Assembly: GCF_000826525.2 (NCBI RefSeq)
Contig: NZ_LN651330.1
Span: 621,857-685,856, forward strand
Length of the DNA stretch: 64,000 nt
Direction of reading: 5' to 3'
Source of the DNA: Mobilicoccus massiliensis
Lineage (GTDB): Bacteria > Actinomycetota > Actinomycetes > Actinomycetales > Dermatophilaceae
Of the stretch, positions 10,491-20,594 are shown piece after piece. A model generated the notes under the pieces. The model was not told the DNA's origin, did not search any database, and was given only the letters and a program-made list of their open reading frames with translations. The position numbers were made by a program, and so were the translations under genes. The first letter of the stretch is position 1. Each line of letters opens with the position of its first letter.

Positions 10491-10690
10491 GGGGGGCTGC
10501 GCCCCTCACGGGCCCCCCAAAGGCTCGGGCGCGGCTTCGCCGCGACGATTCTTTGGATCCGGGAAACCAAGTTCGCTTCGCTCGACGGTTTCCCGGGCCG
10601 GCCTCGCCGGCGGGGTCGGGGCCGAGGTTCGTTCCTCGGCCGGCGTCTCCAAACAGACATCGGTCGGTTCGCCGGCCAGTAAGTTCCGCA
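10491..10690 (+). repeat. Intercistronic hairpin repeat, copy A (rpsQ-rplN)
   Basis: Fills most of the spacer before rplN. It opens with a G6/C6 hairpin (10491-10518), then GCGGCTTCGCCGC, then a core with perfect 10-base arms CCGGGAAACC (10559-10568) and GGTTTCCCGG (10587-10596) around a TTCGCTTCGCTCG-containing loop, and ends with further GC hairpins. Related cores lie after rpsM and rpsD. The arm sequences differ between copies while pairing is kept. Confidence 0.75.
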
Positions 10691-10744
10691 AGGCTCACCG
10701 GGGGAGACCCCGACTGAGAACCGGCGCGACGACAGGAGTGAGAA

Positions 10745-11113
10745 GTGATCCAGCAGGAGTCGCGACTTCGCGTCGCCGACAACACCGGAGCCAAGGAGAT
10801 CTTGTGCATCCGCGTGCTCGGTGGCTCCGGCCGGCGATACGCCGGCATCGGTGACGTCATCGTCGCCGCCGTGAAGGACGCCATCCCGGGCGGGAACGTC
10901 AAGAAGGGTGACGTCGTCAAGGCCGTCATCGTGCGCACCAAGAAGGAACGCCGTCGTCCCGACGGCTCCTACATCCGGTTCGACGAGAACGCCGCCGTCA
11001 TCCTCAAGAACGACGGCGACCCGCGCGGCACCCGCATCTTCGGCCCCGTGGGCCGCGAGCTGCGCGACAAGAAGTTCATGAAGATCATCTCGCTGGCCCC
11101 GGAGGTGCTGTAA
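10745..11113 (+). CDS. rplN: 50S ribosomal protein L14
   Basis: Subunit-interface protein. 122 residues from GTG 10745, preceded by an AGGAGTGAGAA site. [19 protein letters not shown] and [20 protein letters not shown] identify it. As the first gene after the hairpin spacer it probably opens a transcription sub-unit (spc operon); rplX follows after 3 bases. Confidence 0.98.
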   Translation: MIQQESRLRVADNTGAKEILCIRVLGGSGRRYAGIGDVIVAAVKDAIPGGNVKKGDVVKAVIVRTKKERRRPDGSYIRFDENAAVILKNDGDPRGTRIFGPVGRELRDKKFMKIISLAPEVL

Positions 11114-11116
11114 CCC

Positions 11117-11470
11117 ATGGCCAAGATGAAGATCAAGAAGGGTGACCTCGTTCAGGTCATCTCCGGCCGCAAGCAGGACAAGGGCGGCGACCGAGGCAAG
11201 CAGGGCAAGGTCATCGAGGTCTACCCCGAGACCCAGCGCGTGCTCGTCGAGGGCATCAACCGCGTGACGAAGCACACCCGCGCCAGCCAGCGTGGCGCCG
11301 GCGGCATCGTCGAGGTCGAGGCCCCGATCCACGTCAGCAACGTGGCCATCGTCGACCCCGAGACCAAGAAGCCGACCCGGATCCGCACGCGAGTCGAGAC
11401 GGTCGAGCGCAACGGCAAGACCAAGACGCAGCGCATCCGCGTCGCCGTGCGCTCCGGGAAGGACCTCTGA
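11117..11470 (+). CDS. rplX: 50S ribosomal protein L24
   Basis: Assembly initiator protein. 117 residues with an N-terminal KOW motif ([20 protein letters not shown]) and the conserved [13 protein letters not shown]. The stop overlaps the rplE start by one base. Confidence 0.97.
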   Translation: MAKMKIKKGDLVQVISGRKQDKGGDRGKQGKVIEVYPETQRVLVEGINRVTKHTRASQRGAGGIVEVEAPIHVSNVAIVDPETKKPTRIRTRVETVERNGKTKTQRIRVAVRSGKDL

Positions 11471-12042
11471 TGACCGACACCACCACGACGCAGACTCCCG
11501 AGGCGCGCCTTCGCCTCAAGTACCGCGACGAGATCAAGGGCAAGCTGCAGGACGAGTTCGGCTACGGCAACGTCATGCAGATCCCCGGCGTCGTCAAGGT
11601 CGTCGTCAACATGGGTGTCGGCGAGGCCGCCAAGGACAGCAAGCGCATCGAAGGCGCCGTCCGCGACCTCACCGCCATCACCGGCCAGAAGCCGGTCGTT
11701 ACCAAGGCCCGCAAGTCCATCGCCCAGTTCAAGCTGCGCGAGGGCATGCCGATCGGTGCCCACACCACGCTCCGTGGCGAGCGCATGTGGGAGTTCCTCG
11801 ACCGGCTCGTCACGGTCGCGCTGCCCCGCATCCGCGACTTCCGCGGCCTCTCGCCCAAGCAGTTCGACGGGCGCGGCAACTACACCTTCGGTCTCAACGA
11901 GCAGTCCATGTTCCACGAGATCGACCAGGACAAGATCGACCACGTGCGCGGTATGGACATCACCGTGGTCACGACGGCGACCAACGACGCCGAGGGCCGC
12001 GCCCTGCTGCGTCACCTCGGATTCCCGTTCAAGGAGAACTGA
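11470..12042 (+). CDS. rplE: 50S ribosomal protein L5
   Basis: 5S rRNA-binding protein of the central protuberance. 190 residues; [37 protein letters not shown] and the late [20 protein letters not shown] are typical. rpsN begins 2 bases after its stop. Confidence 0.98.
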   Translation: MTDTTTTQTPEARLRLKYRDEIKGKLQDEFGYGNVMQIPGVVKVVVNMGVGEAAKDSKRIEGAVRDLTAITGQKPVVTKARKSIAQFKLREGMPIGAHTTLRGERMWEFLDRLVTVALPRIRDFRGLSPKQFDGRGNYTFGLNEQSMFHEIDQDKIDHVRGMDITVVTTATNDAEGRALLRHLGFPFKEN

Positions 12043-12044
12043 CC

Positions 12045-12230
12045 GTGGCCAAGACCGCACTGATCAACAAGGCCAACCGCAAGCCGAAGTTCAAGGTTCG
12101 CGCCTACACCCGCTGCCAGCGGTGCGGCCGTCCCCACTCGGTGTACCGCAAGTTCGGTCTCTGCCGAGTCTGCCTGCGCGAGATGGCTCACCGTGGTGAG
12201 CTGCCCGGCGTCACCAAGAGCAGCTGGTAA
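12045..12230 (+). CDS. rpsZ: 30S ribosomal protein S14, zinc type
   Basis: 61-residue S14 of the C+ form. From GTG 12045 it reads [20 protein letters not shown] and then CQRC with a second pair CRVC, a CxxC-x12-CxxC zinc site. It ends GVTKSSW. It is short and completely covered by unrelated long frames, so easily missed, but position and motifs are certain. Confidence 0.96.
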   Translation: MAKTALINKANRKPKFKVRAYTRCQRCGRPHSVYRKFGLCRVCLREMAHRGELPGVTKSSW

Positions 12231-12322
12231 CAGCTCGTCCACTTTCAACACTTCTACACCGAAGGTCTGCCGCACAGCAGGTGCGGGAGAAACCGCGGTG
12301 AGGAAGGGCGGAGAAGCCCAAA

Positions 12323-12721
12323 ATGACGATGACAGACCCCATCGCGGACATGCTCACCCGCGTGCGTAACGCCAACTCGGCGCACCACGACGCGGTGTCC
12401 ATGCCGTATTCGAAGCTCAAGTCCAACATCGCGGAGATCCTCGCAGCCGAGGGTTACATCGCGGGTTGGAACGTCGAGGACGCCGAGGTCGGCAAGACGC
12501 TGACCATCGACCTCAAGTACGGCCCCAACCGCGAGCGTTCCATCGCGGGCGTGCGGCGCGTGTCCAAGCCCGGACTCCGCGTCTACGCGAAGTCGACCAA
12601 CCTGCCCAAGGTCCTCGGTGGTCTGGGCGTGGCGATCATCTCCACGTCCTCCGGCCTCCTGACCGACAAGCAGGCCGCCAACAAGGGTGTGGGTGGGGAA
12701 GTCCTCGCCTACGTCTGGTAA
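12323..12721 (+). CDS. rpsH: 30S ribosomal protein S8
   Basis: 16S central-domain binder; in E. coli the spc-operon repressor. 132 residues with [16 protein letters not shown], the [19 protein letters not shown] segment and the C-terminal [21 protein letters not shown] 92-base spacer precedes it. Confidence 0.98.
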   Translation: MTMTDPIADMLTRVRNANSAHHDAVSMPYSKLKSNIAEILAAEGYIAGWNVEDAEVGKTLTIDLKYGPNRERSIAGVRRVSKPGLRVYAKSTNLPKVLGGLGVAIISTSSGLLTDKQAANKGVGGEVLAYVW

Positions 12722-12748
12722 TCCGGCGAAGTAGAGAGGAGACCAGAC

Positions 12749-13288
12749 ATGTCCCGAATCGGACGACTCCCCATCACCGTGCCCTCCGGCGTCGACGTGA
12801 ACATCGACGGCCAGGCCGTCACGGTCAAGGGCCCCAAGGGCGAGCTCGCGCTCACCGTGGCCGAGCCCATCCGCGTCGCTCGTGAGGACGACGGCGCCAT
12901 CGCCGTGACCCGCCCGAACGACGAGCGCGAATCGCGTTCGCTCCACGGTCTCACCCGCACGCTCATCTCCAACATGGTCGAGGGCGTCACCCAGGGGTAC
13001 GAGAAGAAGATGGAGATCTTCGGCACCGGTTACCGCGTGGTGAACAAGGGCGGCAGCCTCGAGTTCGCGCTCGGGTACAGCCACCACATCACTGTCGAGG
13101 CCCCCGCCGGCATCACGTTCACGGTCGAGGGCCCCACCAAGTTCGCGATCCAGGGCATCGACAAGCAGCTCGTCGGTGAGACCGCTGCGAACATCCGCAA
13201 GCTGCGCAAGCCCGACCCGTACAAGGGCAAGGGCGTGCGGTACGCGGGCGAGCACATTCGCCGCAAGGTCGGAAAGGCTGGTAAGTAA
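12749..13288 (+). CDS. rplF: 50S ribosomal protein L6
   Basis: Binds 23S domain VI near the GTPase centre. 179 residues, two similar domains; [15 protein letters not shown] at the N-terminus and the C-terminal [15 protein letters not shown] are diagnostic. The stop overlaps the rplR start by one base. Confidence 0.98.
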   Translation: MSRIGRLPITVPSGVDVNIDGQAVTVKGPKGELALTVAEPIRVAREDDGAIAVTRPNDERESRSLHGLTRTLISNMVEGVTQGYEKKMEIFGTGYRVVNKGGSLEFALGYSHHITVEAPAGITFTVEGPTKFAIQGIDKQLVGETAANIRKLRKPDPYKGKGVRYAGEHIRRKVGKAGK

Positions 13289-13662
13289 TGGCACTCACGA
13301 TCAAGCGCGGCAAGAGCAAGGCCGCGGCACGTGGCCGCCGCCACTTCCGTCTGCGCAAGCGCATCACGGGCACCGCGGCGCGTCCGCGTCTCGTGGTGAC
13401 GCGCTCCTCGCGCCACGTCTTCGTCCAGATCGTCGACGACGCCGAGGGCCGCACGCTGGCCTCCGCCTCCACGATGGAGCCGGACCTGCGCGGCCTCGAC
13501 GGCGACAAGACCGCCAAGGCCCGCAAGGTCGGCGAGCTCGTCGCCCAGCGGGCGAAGGACGCCGGCGTCGAGTCCGTCGTCTTCGACCGCGGCGGCAACA
13601 GGTACCACGGTCGCGTCGCGGCGATTGCCGAGGGCGCCCGAGAGGGAGGTCTGTCGCTGTGA
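13288..13662 (+). CDS. rplR: 50S ribosomal protein L18
   Basis: 5S rRNA-binding protein. 124 residues; [32 protein letters not shown] and the C-terminal [20 protein letters not shown] are typical. A 40-base gap leads to rpsE. Confidence 0.97.
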   Translation: MALTIKRGKSKAAARGRRHFRLRKRITGTAARPRLVVTRSSRHVFVQIVDDAEGRTLASASTMEPDLRGLDGDKTAKARKVGELVAQRAKDAGVESVVFDRGGNRYHGRVAAIAEGAREGGLSL

Positions 13663-13702
13663 CCGCGATGTCGACCCGCAACGAGAAGAAGAGGAACGTC
13701 TG

Positions 13703-14350
13703 ATGGCTGGACCCCAGCGCCGAGGCACCGGCGCCGGCGACTCCGCCGGCGCGAGCAACGACACCCGCAACGAGCGTCGCGGCGGTCGCGACAACCGTGG
13801 CGACAACCGTCGCGGCGGCCGCGACGACGAGCGCAACCAGTACCTGGAGCGGGTCGTCACGATCAACCGCGTCTCCAAGGTCGTCAAGGGTGGTCGTCGC
13901 TTCAGCTTCACCGCCCTCGTCGTCGTCGGCGACGGTGACGGCACCGTCGGCGTCGGCTACGGCAAGGCCAAGGAGGTGCCCGCCGCGATCGCCAAGGGCG
14001 TCGAGGAGGCCAAGAAGGCCTTCTTCCGCGTCCCGCGCATCCAGGGCACCATTCCGCACCCCGTCCAGGGCGAGGCCGCTGCCGGCGTCGTGCTCCTGCG
14101 TCCGGCGTCGCCCGGTACCGGTGTCATCGCCGGTGGCCCGGTGCGCGCCGTGCTGGAGTGCGCCGGCGTGCACGACGTGCTGAGCAAGTCCCTCGGCTCC
14201 CAGAACGCCATCAACATCGTCCACGCGACGGTGCAGGCGCTCAAGGAGCTCGAGCAGCCCGAGGCCGTGGCCGCCCGCCGTGGCCTGCCGCTCGAGGACG
14301 TCGCCCCGGCCGCCATGCTGCGCGCCCGCGCCGCGGGGGTGAACGCCTGA
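13703..14350 (+). CDS. rpsE: 30S ribosomal protein S5
   Basis: Decoding-fidelity protein. 215 residues. ATG 13703 is preferred over an open upstream extension because it follows a GAAGAGGAACG site. The N-terminal 45 residues are an Arg/Gly/Asp-rich extension usual in Actinomycetes; the conserved part starts at [20 protein letters not shown] and contains [17 protein letters not shown]. The stop overlaps rpmD by one base. Confidence 0.98.
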   Translation: MAGPQRRGTGAGDSAGASNDTRNERRGGRDNRGDNRRGGRDDERNQYLERVVTINRVSKVVKGGRRFSFTALVVVGDGDGTVGVGYGKAKEVPAAIAKGVEEAKKAFFRVPRIQGTIPHPVQGEAAAGVVLLRPASPGTGVIAGGPVRAVLECAGVHDVLSKSLGSQNAINIVHATVQALKELEQPEAVAARRGLPLEDVAPAAMLRARAAGVNA

Positions 14351-14532
14351 TGGCTCAGCTCAAGGTGACCCAGACCCGTTCCGAGATCGGCGGCAAGCAG
14401 AACCAGCGCGACACGCTGCGCTCGCTCGGTCTCAAGCGCATCGGCGACGTCGTCGTCAAGGAGGACCGTCCCGAGATCCGCGGGATGATCCGCACCGTGA
14501 CGCACCTCGTCGCCGTGGAGGAGGTTGACTGA
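14350..14532 (+). CDS. rpmD: 50S ribosomal protein L30
   Basis: 60-residue protein: [34 protein letters not shown] and the C-terminal [14 protein letters not shown] match the family end to end. Start and stop overlap or abut rpsE and rplO. Confidence 0.96.
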   Translation: MAQLKVTQTRSEIGGKQNQRDTLRSLGLKRIGDVVVKEDRPEIRGMIRTVTHLVAVEEVD

Positions 14533-14533
14533 C

Positions 14534-15025
14534 ATGGCCGACGAGACCAAGGCCACCGAGACGACCGAGGGCGCGGCCAAGAGCCACGCGCTCAAGGTCC
14601 ACCACCTTCGCCCCGCTCCCGGTGCCAAGACCCCGCGTACGCGCGTCGGTCGCGGTGAGGGCAGCAAGGGCAAGACCGCCGGTCGCGGCACCAAGGGCAC
14701 GAAGGCCCGCTACCAGGTTCCGGAGCGCTTCGAGGGCGGCCAGATGCCGCTGCACATGCGTCTTCCGAAGCTGCGCGGCTTCACCAACCCGTTCCGCACC
14801 GAGTACCAGGTCGTGAACCTGGACAAGATCGAGTCCCTGTTCCCCCAGGGCGGCGACGTCACCGTCGACGCTCTCGTGGAGAAGGGCGCCGTGCGCAAGG
14901 GGCACCTCGTCAAGGTGCTCGGCCAGGGCGAGATCTCCGTGCCGGTCAACGTCTCCGCCCACCGGTTCTCCGGTTCGGCGAAGTCGAAGATCGAGGCCGC
15001 TGGAGGCTCGGTCACCGAGCTCTGA
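14534..15025 (+). CDS. rplO: 50S ribosomal protein L15
   Basis: Late-assembly 50S protein. 163 residues from ATG 14534, one base after the rpmD stop. After a 20-residue acidic start come [37 protein letters not shown] and the C-terminal [17 protein letters not shown]. Confidence 0.97.
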   Translation: MADETKATETTEGAAKSHALKVHHLRPAPGAKTPRTRVGRGEGSKGKTAGRGTKGTKARYQVPERFEGGQMPLHMRLPKLRGFTNPFRTEYQVVNLDKIESLFPQGGDVTVDALVEKGAVRKGHLVKVLGQGEISVPVNVSAHRFSGSAKSKIEAAGGSVTEL

Positions 15026-15058
15026 GCAACCCTCTGAGCTGCATGGATGCATAACGAC

Positions 15059-15096
15059 AGCACCCCGCGTGCCGGTCCGGCCGGTCGCGGGGTGCT
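15059..15096 (+). terminator. Hairpin between rplO and secY
   Basis: Perfect 11-base arms 15059-15069 and 15086-15096 with a GC-rich loop, then ATCGTTTTCG. It may terminate or attenuate transcription into secY; the 180-base spacer allows a separate secY promoter. Confidence 0.75.
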
Positions 15097-15205
15097 ATCG
15101 TTTTCGAGGGGGTTCGCAAGCCCTGTTCTCTTGTGTTCGACCGATATTGGGGCCGGTGCCGCGGCATCGCCGTTCGCGCCCCGCACCCCCGGGAGGGTTA
15201 AACCA

Positions 15206-16519
15206 GTGCTCACCGCGCTCGTCCGTGCGTTCAGAACGCCGGACCTACGCCGCAAGATCCTCTTCACCCTGATGGTGATGGCGATCTTCCGCATCGGCTC
15301 GTTCATCCCTACCCCCGGTGTCAGCTACACCGACGTGCAGCAGTGCGTGCAGACGGGCGGGGCGAACAGCAACCAGTTCCTCGGCATGGCCAACCTCTTC
15401 AGTGGTGGCGCGATGCTGCAGCTGTCGATCTTCGCGCTCGGCATCATGCCGTACATCACCGCGAGCATCATCATCCAGCTCCTCACGGTGGTCATCCCTC
15501 GCTTCGAGACCCTCAAGAACGAGGGCCAGTCGGGGCAGGCCAAGATGACGCAGTACACGCGTTATCTGACGATCGGTCTGGCGCTGCTGCAGAGTTCGAC
15601 GTTCGTGACGTTCGCCCGCAATCCCGAGGCCCTCTTCGGCGGCGGCTGTGAGAGCGTCCTCGTCGACGAGAACTGGACGACCCTGTCGCTCATCGTGCTG
15701 ACGATGACCGCCGGTACCGGCCTCATCATGTGGATGGGTGAGCTCATCACCGAGAAGGGCGTCGGCAACGGCATGTCCCTGCTCATCTTCACCTCGATCG
15801 TCGCGGGCTTCCCCGCCTCCCTGCTCGCCATCCAGCAGCGGGACGGCAAGTGGGACGTGTTCTTCCTCGTCATCCTCCTGGGGCTGTTCATCATCGCCGC
15901 GGTCGTGTTCGTCGAGCAGTGCCAGCGGCGCATCCCGGTGCAGTACGCCAAGCGCATGATCGGGCGACGCATGTACGGCGGCACCTCGACCTACATCCCG
16001 CTCAAGGTCAACCAGGCCGGCGTCATCCCGGTGATCTTCGCGAGCTCGATGCTCGCGCTGCCCGGGCTCGCGGTGCAGTTCCAGCAGGGCAATCCCCACC
16101 CGCCGGCATGGGTCACGTGGATCTCGCAGAACCTCACGCGGGGCGATCACCCCATCTACATGGCGACGTACATCGTCCTCATCGTCTTCTTCACGTTCTT
16201 CTACGTCTCCATCTCGTTCAACCCCAACGATGTGGCCGACAACATGAAGAAGTACGGGGGCTTCATCCCCGGGATCAGGGCCGGTCGGCCTACGGTTGAG
16301 TACCTCAGCTACGTACTCAACCGCATCATCGTGGTGGGAGCGACCTACCTCGCGCTCATCTCGCTCATCCCGCTCATCGCCATCGCGGCTCTGGGCGCCA
16401 CCATGGACTTCCCCTTCGGTGGCACCTCGATCCTCATCATGGTGGGCGTGGGCCTCGAGACGGTGAAGCAGATCGAGTCGCAGCTGCAGCAGCGCCACTA
16501 CGAAGGGTTTCTCCGCTGA
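15206..16519 (+). CDS. secY: Protein translocase subunit SecY
   Basis: Pore-forming membrane subunit of the Sec channel. 437 residues, ten hydrophobic segments. The start chosen is GTG 15206, 8 bases after GGGAGGG (15191-15197); it gives the family N-terminus [20 protein letters not shown], whereas the longer open frame is not conserved. PTPGVSY, the [18 protein letters not shown] loop and the C-terminal [22 protein letters not shown] end are present. Its stop overlaps the adk start by one base. Confidence 0.98.
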   Translation: MLTALVRAFRTPDLRRKILFTLMVMAIFRIGSFIPTPGVSYTDVQQCVQTGGANSNQFLGMANLFSGGAMLQLSIFALGIMPYITASIIIQLLTVVIPRFETLKNEGQSGQAKMTQYTRYLTIGLALLQSSTFVTFARNPEALFGGGCESVLVDENWTTLSLIVLTMTAGTGLIMWMGELITEKGVGNGMSLLIFTSIVAGFPASLLAIQQRDGKWDVFFLVILLGLFIIAAVVFVEQCQRRIPVQYAKRMIGRRMYGGTSTYIPLKVNQAGVIPVIFASSMLALPGLAVQFQQGNPHPPAWVTWISQNLTRGDHPIYMATYIVLIVFFTFFYVSISFNPNDVADNMKKYGGFIPGIRAGRPTVEYLSYVLNRIIVVGATYLALISLIPLIAIAALGATMDFPFGGTSILIMVGVGLETVKQIESQLQQRHYEGFLR

Positions 16520-17082
16520 TGCGACTCATCATCCTCGGCCCCCCCGGAGCAGGGAAGGGCACCCAGGCCACCCGTATCGCCGAGCAGTACTCGATCCCGG
16601 CGATCTCCACGGGCGACATCTTCCGCGCCAACATCCGCAACGCCACCGAGCTCGGGGTCAAGGTCAAGGAGCTCCTCGCCGCGGGCAAGTACGTGCCCGA
16701 CGACATCACCAACTCGATCGTGGAGATGCGCCTGCGCGAGCCCGACGCGGTCGAGGGTTTCCTCCTCGACGGGTATCCGCGCACGACCGACCAGGTGCGC
16801 GCGCTCGACGAGATGCTCGAGCGTTCGGGTCACGCCCTCGACAAGGTCCTCGAACTCACCGTCGACGTCGACGAGGTCGTGTCTCGGCTGCTCAAGCGCG
16901 CCGAGATCGAGGGGCGCGCGGACGACACCGAAGAGGTCATCCGCGAACGCATGCGGGTCTACGCCGAGGAGACGGCGCCGCTGTCGAAGGTGTACCGCGA
17001 CCGCGGTCTGCTCGTCGAGGTCGACGGCATGGGTGACATCGACGAGGTCACCCAGCGTCTGTTCGCCGCACTGGGCTCCTGA
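16519..17082 (+). CDS. adk: Adenylate kinase, short-LID form
   Basis: Interconverts ATP + AMP and 2 ADP. 187 residues. P-loop [11 protein letters not shown] at residues 7-17, AMP-site STGDIFR, and DGYPRTTDQ are in place. The zinc LID insert of long forms is replaced by a short turn ([10 protein letters not shown]), as usual in Actinomycetes. Coupled to secY (overlap) and map (2-base gap). Confidence 0.97.
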   Translation: MRLIILGPPGAGKGTQATRIAEQYSIPAISTGDIFRANIRNATELGVKVKELLAAGKYVPDDITNSIVEMRLREPDAVEGFLLDGYPRTTDQVRALDEMLERSGHALDKVLELTVDVDEVVSRLLKRAEIEGRADDTEEVIRERMRVYAEETAPLSKVYRDRGLLVEVDGMGDIDEVTQRLFAALGS

Positions 17083-17084
17083 GC

Positions 17085-17942
17085 GTGTGGTCGTTCCCTT
17101 CGCGTGAGCGGTTGCCTGCCCGCACACCCGAGCAGGTCGGCGCGATGCGCGTGGCCGGCGTCGTCGTGGCCGAGACGCTGGCCATGCTCACGGAGACGAT
17201 CCGCGCGGGGGAGTCGACCGCCGACCTGGATGCCCGCGCGAATGCGTTCATCCGTGAGCGGGGCGCACTGCCCTCGTTCCCCGATGTGCCCGGGTACCGG
17301 CACACCCTGTGTGTGAGCGTGAACGAGCAGATCGTCCACGGCATCCCGGGGGAGCGTCGCCTCGTCGACGGCGACCTCGTGAGCATCGACTGCGGCGCGT
17401 CGGTCGAGGGCTGGCACGGTGACGCCGCCATCACCGTCGTCGTCGGTGGTGAGGACGCGGCCCGACCCGAGGACCGTCAACTGCTCGCCGACGCCACCGA
17501 CGCGCTGTGGTGGGGGATCGACGCCTTCCGGGTCGGTGGGCGTCTCTTCGACATCGGCGCGGCGATCCAGACGCGACTGTGGGACGGGCTGCCGGAGTCG
17601 GGTCGCACCGAGGAGTACGGCATCCTCGACGGCTACGAAGGCCACGGGATCGGTCGTGAGATGCACGAGTCGCCCGGAGTGCCGAACGTGTGCGTCCGCG
17701 GGCGTGGGCCGAAGATCCGCGCCGGTGCCACGGTCGCCATCGAACCGATGGTCACCCTGGGAACGGATCAGGGCCACGTGATGAGCGACGGGTGGACGGT
17801 CGTCACGACGGACGGTTCGCGCGGTGTCCACGTCGAGCACACCGTCGCGGCCACTCCGTACGGCCCCTGGGTGCTCACCGCCCTCGACGGAGGTCGAGCC
17901 GAACTCGAGCGGCGCGGCTTTCCCTGCGGCGCGCCCTTCTGA
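17085..17942 (+). CDS. map: Methionine aminopeptidase, type I
   Basis: Removes the initiator methionine from nascent proteins. 285 residues from GTG 17085. The five metal ligands are visible: SIDCGAS and GDAAITV (Asp, Asp), YEGHGIGREMHE (His), TVAIEPMVTL (Glu) and VHVEHTVAA (Glu). HTLCVSVNEQIVHGIP carries the substrate-side histidine. No N-terminal zinc-finger extension. Last gene of the spc-type block; 286 bases separate it from infA. Confidence 0.97.
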   Translation: MWSFPSRERLPARTPEQVGAMRVAGVVVAETLAMLTETIRAGESTADLDARANAFIRERGALPSFPDVPGYRHTLCVSVNEQIVHGIPGERRLVDGDLVSIDCGASVEGWHGDAAITVVVGGEDAARPEDRQLLADATDALWWGIDAFRVGGRLFDIGAAIQTRLWDGLPESGRTEEYGILDGYEGHGIGREMHESPGVPNVCVRGRGPKIRAGATVAIEPMVTLGTDQGHVMSDGWTVVTTDGSRGVHVEHTVAATPYGPWVLTALDGGRAELERRGFPCGAPF

Positions 17943-18054
17943 ACATGCCGGCAAGGACTCGACACACCGTGAACGATGCCCCCGCGGCACACAGCCGTTC
18001 GACGCAGACGGCCGACCAGTGCGATTGGCGCCGGGCACGCAGAGTGTCCTAGAC

Positions 18055-18228
18055 TTGACAGTCGGTCAGTCGTGTCGTCATGCGTTCGCGCCCTGCGGGA
18101 GTGAGAACCCGCGCGCGCGGCGGTGGGCGGCGCCGACGATCTGACTCCTCACCTCCATGGTGGGGCCTGCCGCCCGTCGGCAGGAACACGCTCAACCCCT
18201 TCGGGGGTGTTCAGGGAATGCGGAGGAT
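18055..18228 (+). promoter_or_regulatory. infA promoter and structured leader
   Basis: A TTGACA hexamer at 18055-18060 is a good -35 match, but the -10 position (about 18078-18083) is poor, so the promoter is tentative. The leader folds into CCTGCCG/CGGCAGG (18166-18184) and a CCCC-TTCG-GGGG hairpin extended by ACAC/GTGT just before the CGGAGG ribosome-binding site. Confidence 0.5.
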
Positions 18229-18450
18229 ATGGCCAAGAAGGACGGCGTCATCGAGATCGAGGGCACGATCGTCGAAGCCCTGCCCAACGCGATGTTCCGC
18301 GTGGAGCTGAGCAACGGCCACAAGGTCCTTGCTCACATCTCCGGGAAGATGCGTCAGCACTACATCCGGATCCTCCCCGAGGACCGCGTGGTGGTGGAGC
18401 TCAGCCCTTACGACCTCACCCGCGGCCGCATCGTTTTCCGTTACCGCTGA
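18229..18450 (+). CDS. infA: Translation initiation factor IF-1
   Basis: 73-residue OB-fold protein binding the 30S A site. ATG 18229 follows CGGAGG and gives [38 protein letters not shown] and the end GRIVFRYR are canonical. An upstream open extension is unrelated and rejected. Confidence 0.98.
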   Translation: MAKKDGVIEIEGTIVEALPNAMFRVELSNGHKVLAHISGKMRQHYIRILPEDRVVVELSPYDLTRGRIVFRYR

Positions 18451-18556
18451 GAAATCACCGCCGGCATCCGCCGGTGGTGCCGAACAACCCTCCTTCGTGG
18501 GCGGCGCGCAGTTGTGCACCACCCGTGATCGAGAACGATCTGAAGACGGCAGGCAC

Positions 18557-18670
18557 ATGAAGGTTCAGCCCAGCGTCAAGAAGATCTGCGACAAGTGCAA
18601 GGTGATCCGCCGCAACGGTCGGGTCATGGTGATCTGCGACAACCTGCGCCACAAGCAGCGCCAGGGCTGA
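18557..18670 (+). CDS. rpmJ: 50S ribosomal protein L36, zinc type
   Basis: 37 residues: [19 protein letters not shown], then a cysteine (VICDN) and HKQRQG at the end. CxxC plus C and H form the zinc ribbon of the C+ form. Too short for most ORF filters but unmistakable. Confidence 0.97.
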   Translation: MKVQPSVKKICDKCKVIRRNGRVMVICDNLRHKQRQG

Positions 18671-18846
18671 TCCACCACCACGCACCACCCGCTGATCCTC
18701 GACGCGAGACAGCACTCACGCTTCACCCGGCCCCGGACCACGGTCCGGACGTCACCCCCGGCTCGGAGGCCGGGGACCGGACGCCACGCGCGAACCCGGA
18801 ACGGTGAGGCCCCAGACCTCCGAGCGACAACAGGAGAACCACCCAC

Positions 18847-19224
18847 ATGGCACGTATTGCCGGAGTCGACCTCCCGCGCGAAAAGCGCGTCGAGATCGCA
18901 CTCACCTACATCTTCGGCGTGGGCCGCACCCGCGCGAAGGAGGCCGTCGCCGCCACCGGCGTCGACCCCGCCACCCGAGTCCGCGACCTGAACGAGCAGG
19001 ACCTCGTCAAGCTGCGCGACTACATCGACGAGAACCTGCAGACCGAGGGAGACCTCCGCCGCGAGGTCGCCGCCGACATCCGCCGCAAGGTCGAGATCGG
19101 CAGCTACCAGGGCCTGCGCCACCGTCGAGGCCTCCCCGTCCGCGGGCAGCGCACCAAGACCAACGCGCGCACCCGCAAGGGCCCCAAGCGCACCGTCGCG
19201 GGCAAGAAGAAGGCCGGTAAGTGA
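18847..19224 (+). CDS. rpsM: 30S ribosomal protein S13
   Basis: 30S head protein contacting P-site tRNA and forming bridges to the 50S. 125 residues; [20 protein letters not shown], the helix-hairpin-helix [17 protein letters not shown] and the C-terminal [16 protein letters not shown] are present. The stop lies inside the left arm of the terminator-like hairpin that follows. Confidence 0.98.
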   Translation: MARIAGVDLPREKRVEIALTYIFGVGRTRAKEAVAATGVDPATRVRDLNEQDLVKLRDYIDENLQTEGDLRREVAADIRRKVEIGSYQGLRHRRGLPVRGQRTKTNARTRKGPKRTVAGKKKAGK

Positions 19225-19252
19225 TCGATCGGCCCTAGGCCGCTCGATCACT
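19220..19252 (+). terminator. Hairpin overlapping the rpsM stop codon
   Basis: Fifteen-base arms 19220-19234 and 19238-19252 with one mismatch and a 3-base loop. The left arm includes the last bases of the rpsM stop codon. There is no U-tract, so it may be a pause, attenuator or RNA-processing site rather than a full terminator. Confidence 0.65.
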
Positions 19253-19256
19253 CACG

Positions 19257-19440
19257 GGAAAGGCATGGCCGCGGCTTCGCCGCGACGCCTTGTCTGTTTC
19301 GAGAATCCAAGGTCGTTTTGCTCGACGGTTTCTCGAGCTGCTGACGCAGCCCCGGCCGGTCCAGATCCGCTGCGGCAAGTGCCGACAGCTTTGCGCGCGA
19401 AGCGCGCGGTCACCGAAGTTTTCGTAGGAAGAGAAGTCAT
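19257..19440 (+). repeat. Intercistronic hairpin repeat, copy B (rpsM-rpsK)
   Basis: Contains GCGGCTTCGCCGC followed by the core arms CGAGAATCC (19300-19308) and GGTTTCTCG (19327-19335), one mismatch, around AAGGTCGTTTTGCTCGAC. Same order of elements as copy A. A GCGCGCGAAGCGCGCG hairpin follows near 19395. Confidence 0.75.
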
Positions 19441-19443
19441 CAC

Positions 19444-19851
19444 ATGCCTCCCAAGAGCAGGACGGCCGGCGGCGCCAAGAAGGTGCGCCGCAAGGAGAAG
19501 AAGAACGTCTCCCACGGCCACGCACACATCAAGAGCACGTTCAACAACACGATCGTCTCCATCACCGACCCCACCGGCGCCGTGATCTCCTGGGCCTCCG
19601 CAGGCCAGGTCGGCTTCAAGGGCTCCCGCAAGTCCACCCCGTTCGCCGCCCAGATGGCCGCCGCCGCCGCCGCCCGCCGCGCGATGGAACACGGCATGCG
19701 CAAGGTCGACGTCTTCGTCAAGGGCCCCGGCTCCGGACGCGAGACCGCCATCCGCTCGCTCACCGCCACCGGCCTCGAAGTCGGCGCCATCAGCGACGTC
19801 ACGCCCATGCCGCACAACGGCGTCCGCCCCCCCAAGCGCCGTCGCGTCTGA
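19444..19851 (+). CDS. rpsK: 30S ribosomal protein S11
   Basis: 30S platform protein near the E site and Shine-Dalgarno helix. 135 residues; [33 protein letters not shown] and the C-terminal [15 protein letters not shown] are typical. A GGAAGAG site precedes ATG 19444. Confidence 0.98.
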   Translation: MPPKSRTAGGAKKVRRKEKKNVSHGHAHIKSTFNNTIVSITDPTGAVISWASAGQVGFKGSRKSTPFAAQMAAAAAARRAMEHGMRKVDVFVKGPGSGRETAIRSLTATGLEVGAISDVTPMPHNGVRPPKRRRV

Positions 19852-19874
19852 GCGAACGAGAGGACCGAACACAC

Positions 19875-20483
19875 ATGGCTCGCTACACCGGACCCATCAC
19901 CAAGAAGTCCCGTCGCCTCAAGACCGACCTCGTCGGCGGCGACAAGAACTTCGAGAACCGCCCCTTCCCTCCCGGACAGCACGGCCGCGGCCGCATCCAG
20001 GAGAAGGAATACCTCCTCCAGCTCCAGGAGAAGCAGAAGGCCCGCTTCACCTACGGCGTCATGGAGAAGCAGTTCCGCAACTACTACGAGGAGGCCGTCC
20101 GCCGACCCGGCAAGACCGGTGAAGTCCTCCTCCAGATCCTCGAGTCCCGCCTCGACAACGTGATCTACCGTGCCGGCCTCGCCCGCACCCGCCGCGCCGC
20201 CCGACAGCTCGTGACCCACGGTCACTTCCTCGTCAACGGCGTCCGCGTCGACGTGCCCAGCTACCGCGTCAGTCAGTACGACATCATCGACATCCGCCCC
20301 AAGTCCCGCGACACGTTCCCCATGGAACTCGCCCGCCAGACCTACGGCGAACGCCCCGTCCCCGCCTGGATGAAGGTCGTCCCCGGAACCCTCCAGATCC
20401 TCATCCACAGCCTCCCCGTCCGCGAACAGATCGACTCCGTTCTCACCGAACAGCTCATCGTCGAGCTGTACTCGAAGAACTGA
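19875..20483 (+). CDS. rpsD: 30S ribosomal protein S4, zinc-free form
   Basis: Primary 16S-binding assembly protein; in E. coli represses the alpha operon. 202 residues. MARYTGPITKKSRRLKTDL lacks the N-terminal cysteine knuckle (C- form), unlike S14 and L36 in this window. The S4 RNA-binding domain LDNVIYRAGLARTRRAARQL with VTHGHFLVNG is intact. Confidence 0.98.
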   Translation: MARYTGPITKKSRRLKTDLVGGDKNFENRPFPPGQHGRGRIQEKEYLLQLQEKQKARFTYGVMEKQFRNYYEEAVRRPGKTGEVLLQILESRLDNVIYRAGLARTRRAARQLVTHGHFLVNGVRVDVPSYRVSQYDIIDIRPKSRDTFPMELARQTYGERPVPAWMKVVPGTLQILIHSLPVREQIDSVLTEQLIVELYSKN

Positions 20484-20484
20484 T

Positions 20485-20593
20485 CTTCCCGCGAAGCGGG
20501 ACCGAGCCCTTGCGGGCCCGGTCGGACTCCGCTTCGCGGAGGCGAGTTGTTGTTCCGAGAATCCAGGCCTCGCTTCGCTCGGCGGATTCTCGG
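20485..20593 (+). repeat. Intercistronic hairpin repeat, copy C (rpsD-rpoA)
   Basis: Hairpins CCCGC-GAA-GCGGG and an ACCG/CGGT pair lead to core arms CCGAGAATCC (20555-20564) and GGATTCTCGG (20584-20593), a perfect 10-base match around a CTCGCTTCGCTCGG loop. Compared with copy A, both arms carry matching substitutions that keep the pairing. Confidence 0.75.
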
Positions 20594-20594
20594 G

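Noticed and set aside
18055..18083. Firm infA promoter call
   Set aside because: The -35 hexamer is good but the -10 region is poor, so it is only listed as tentative.
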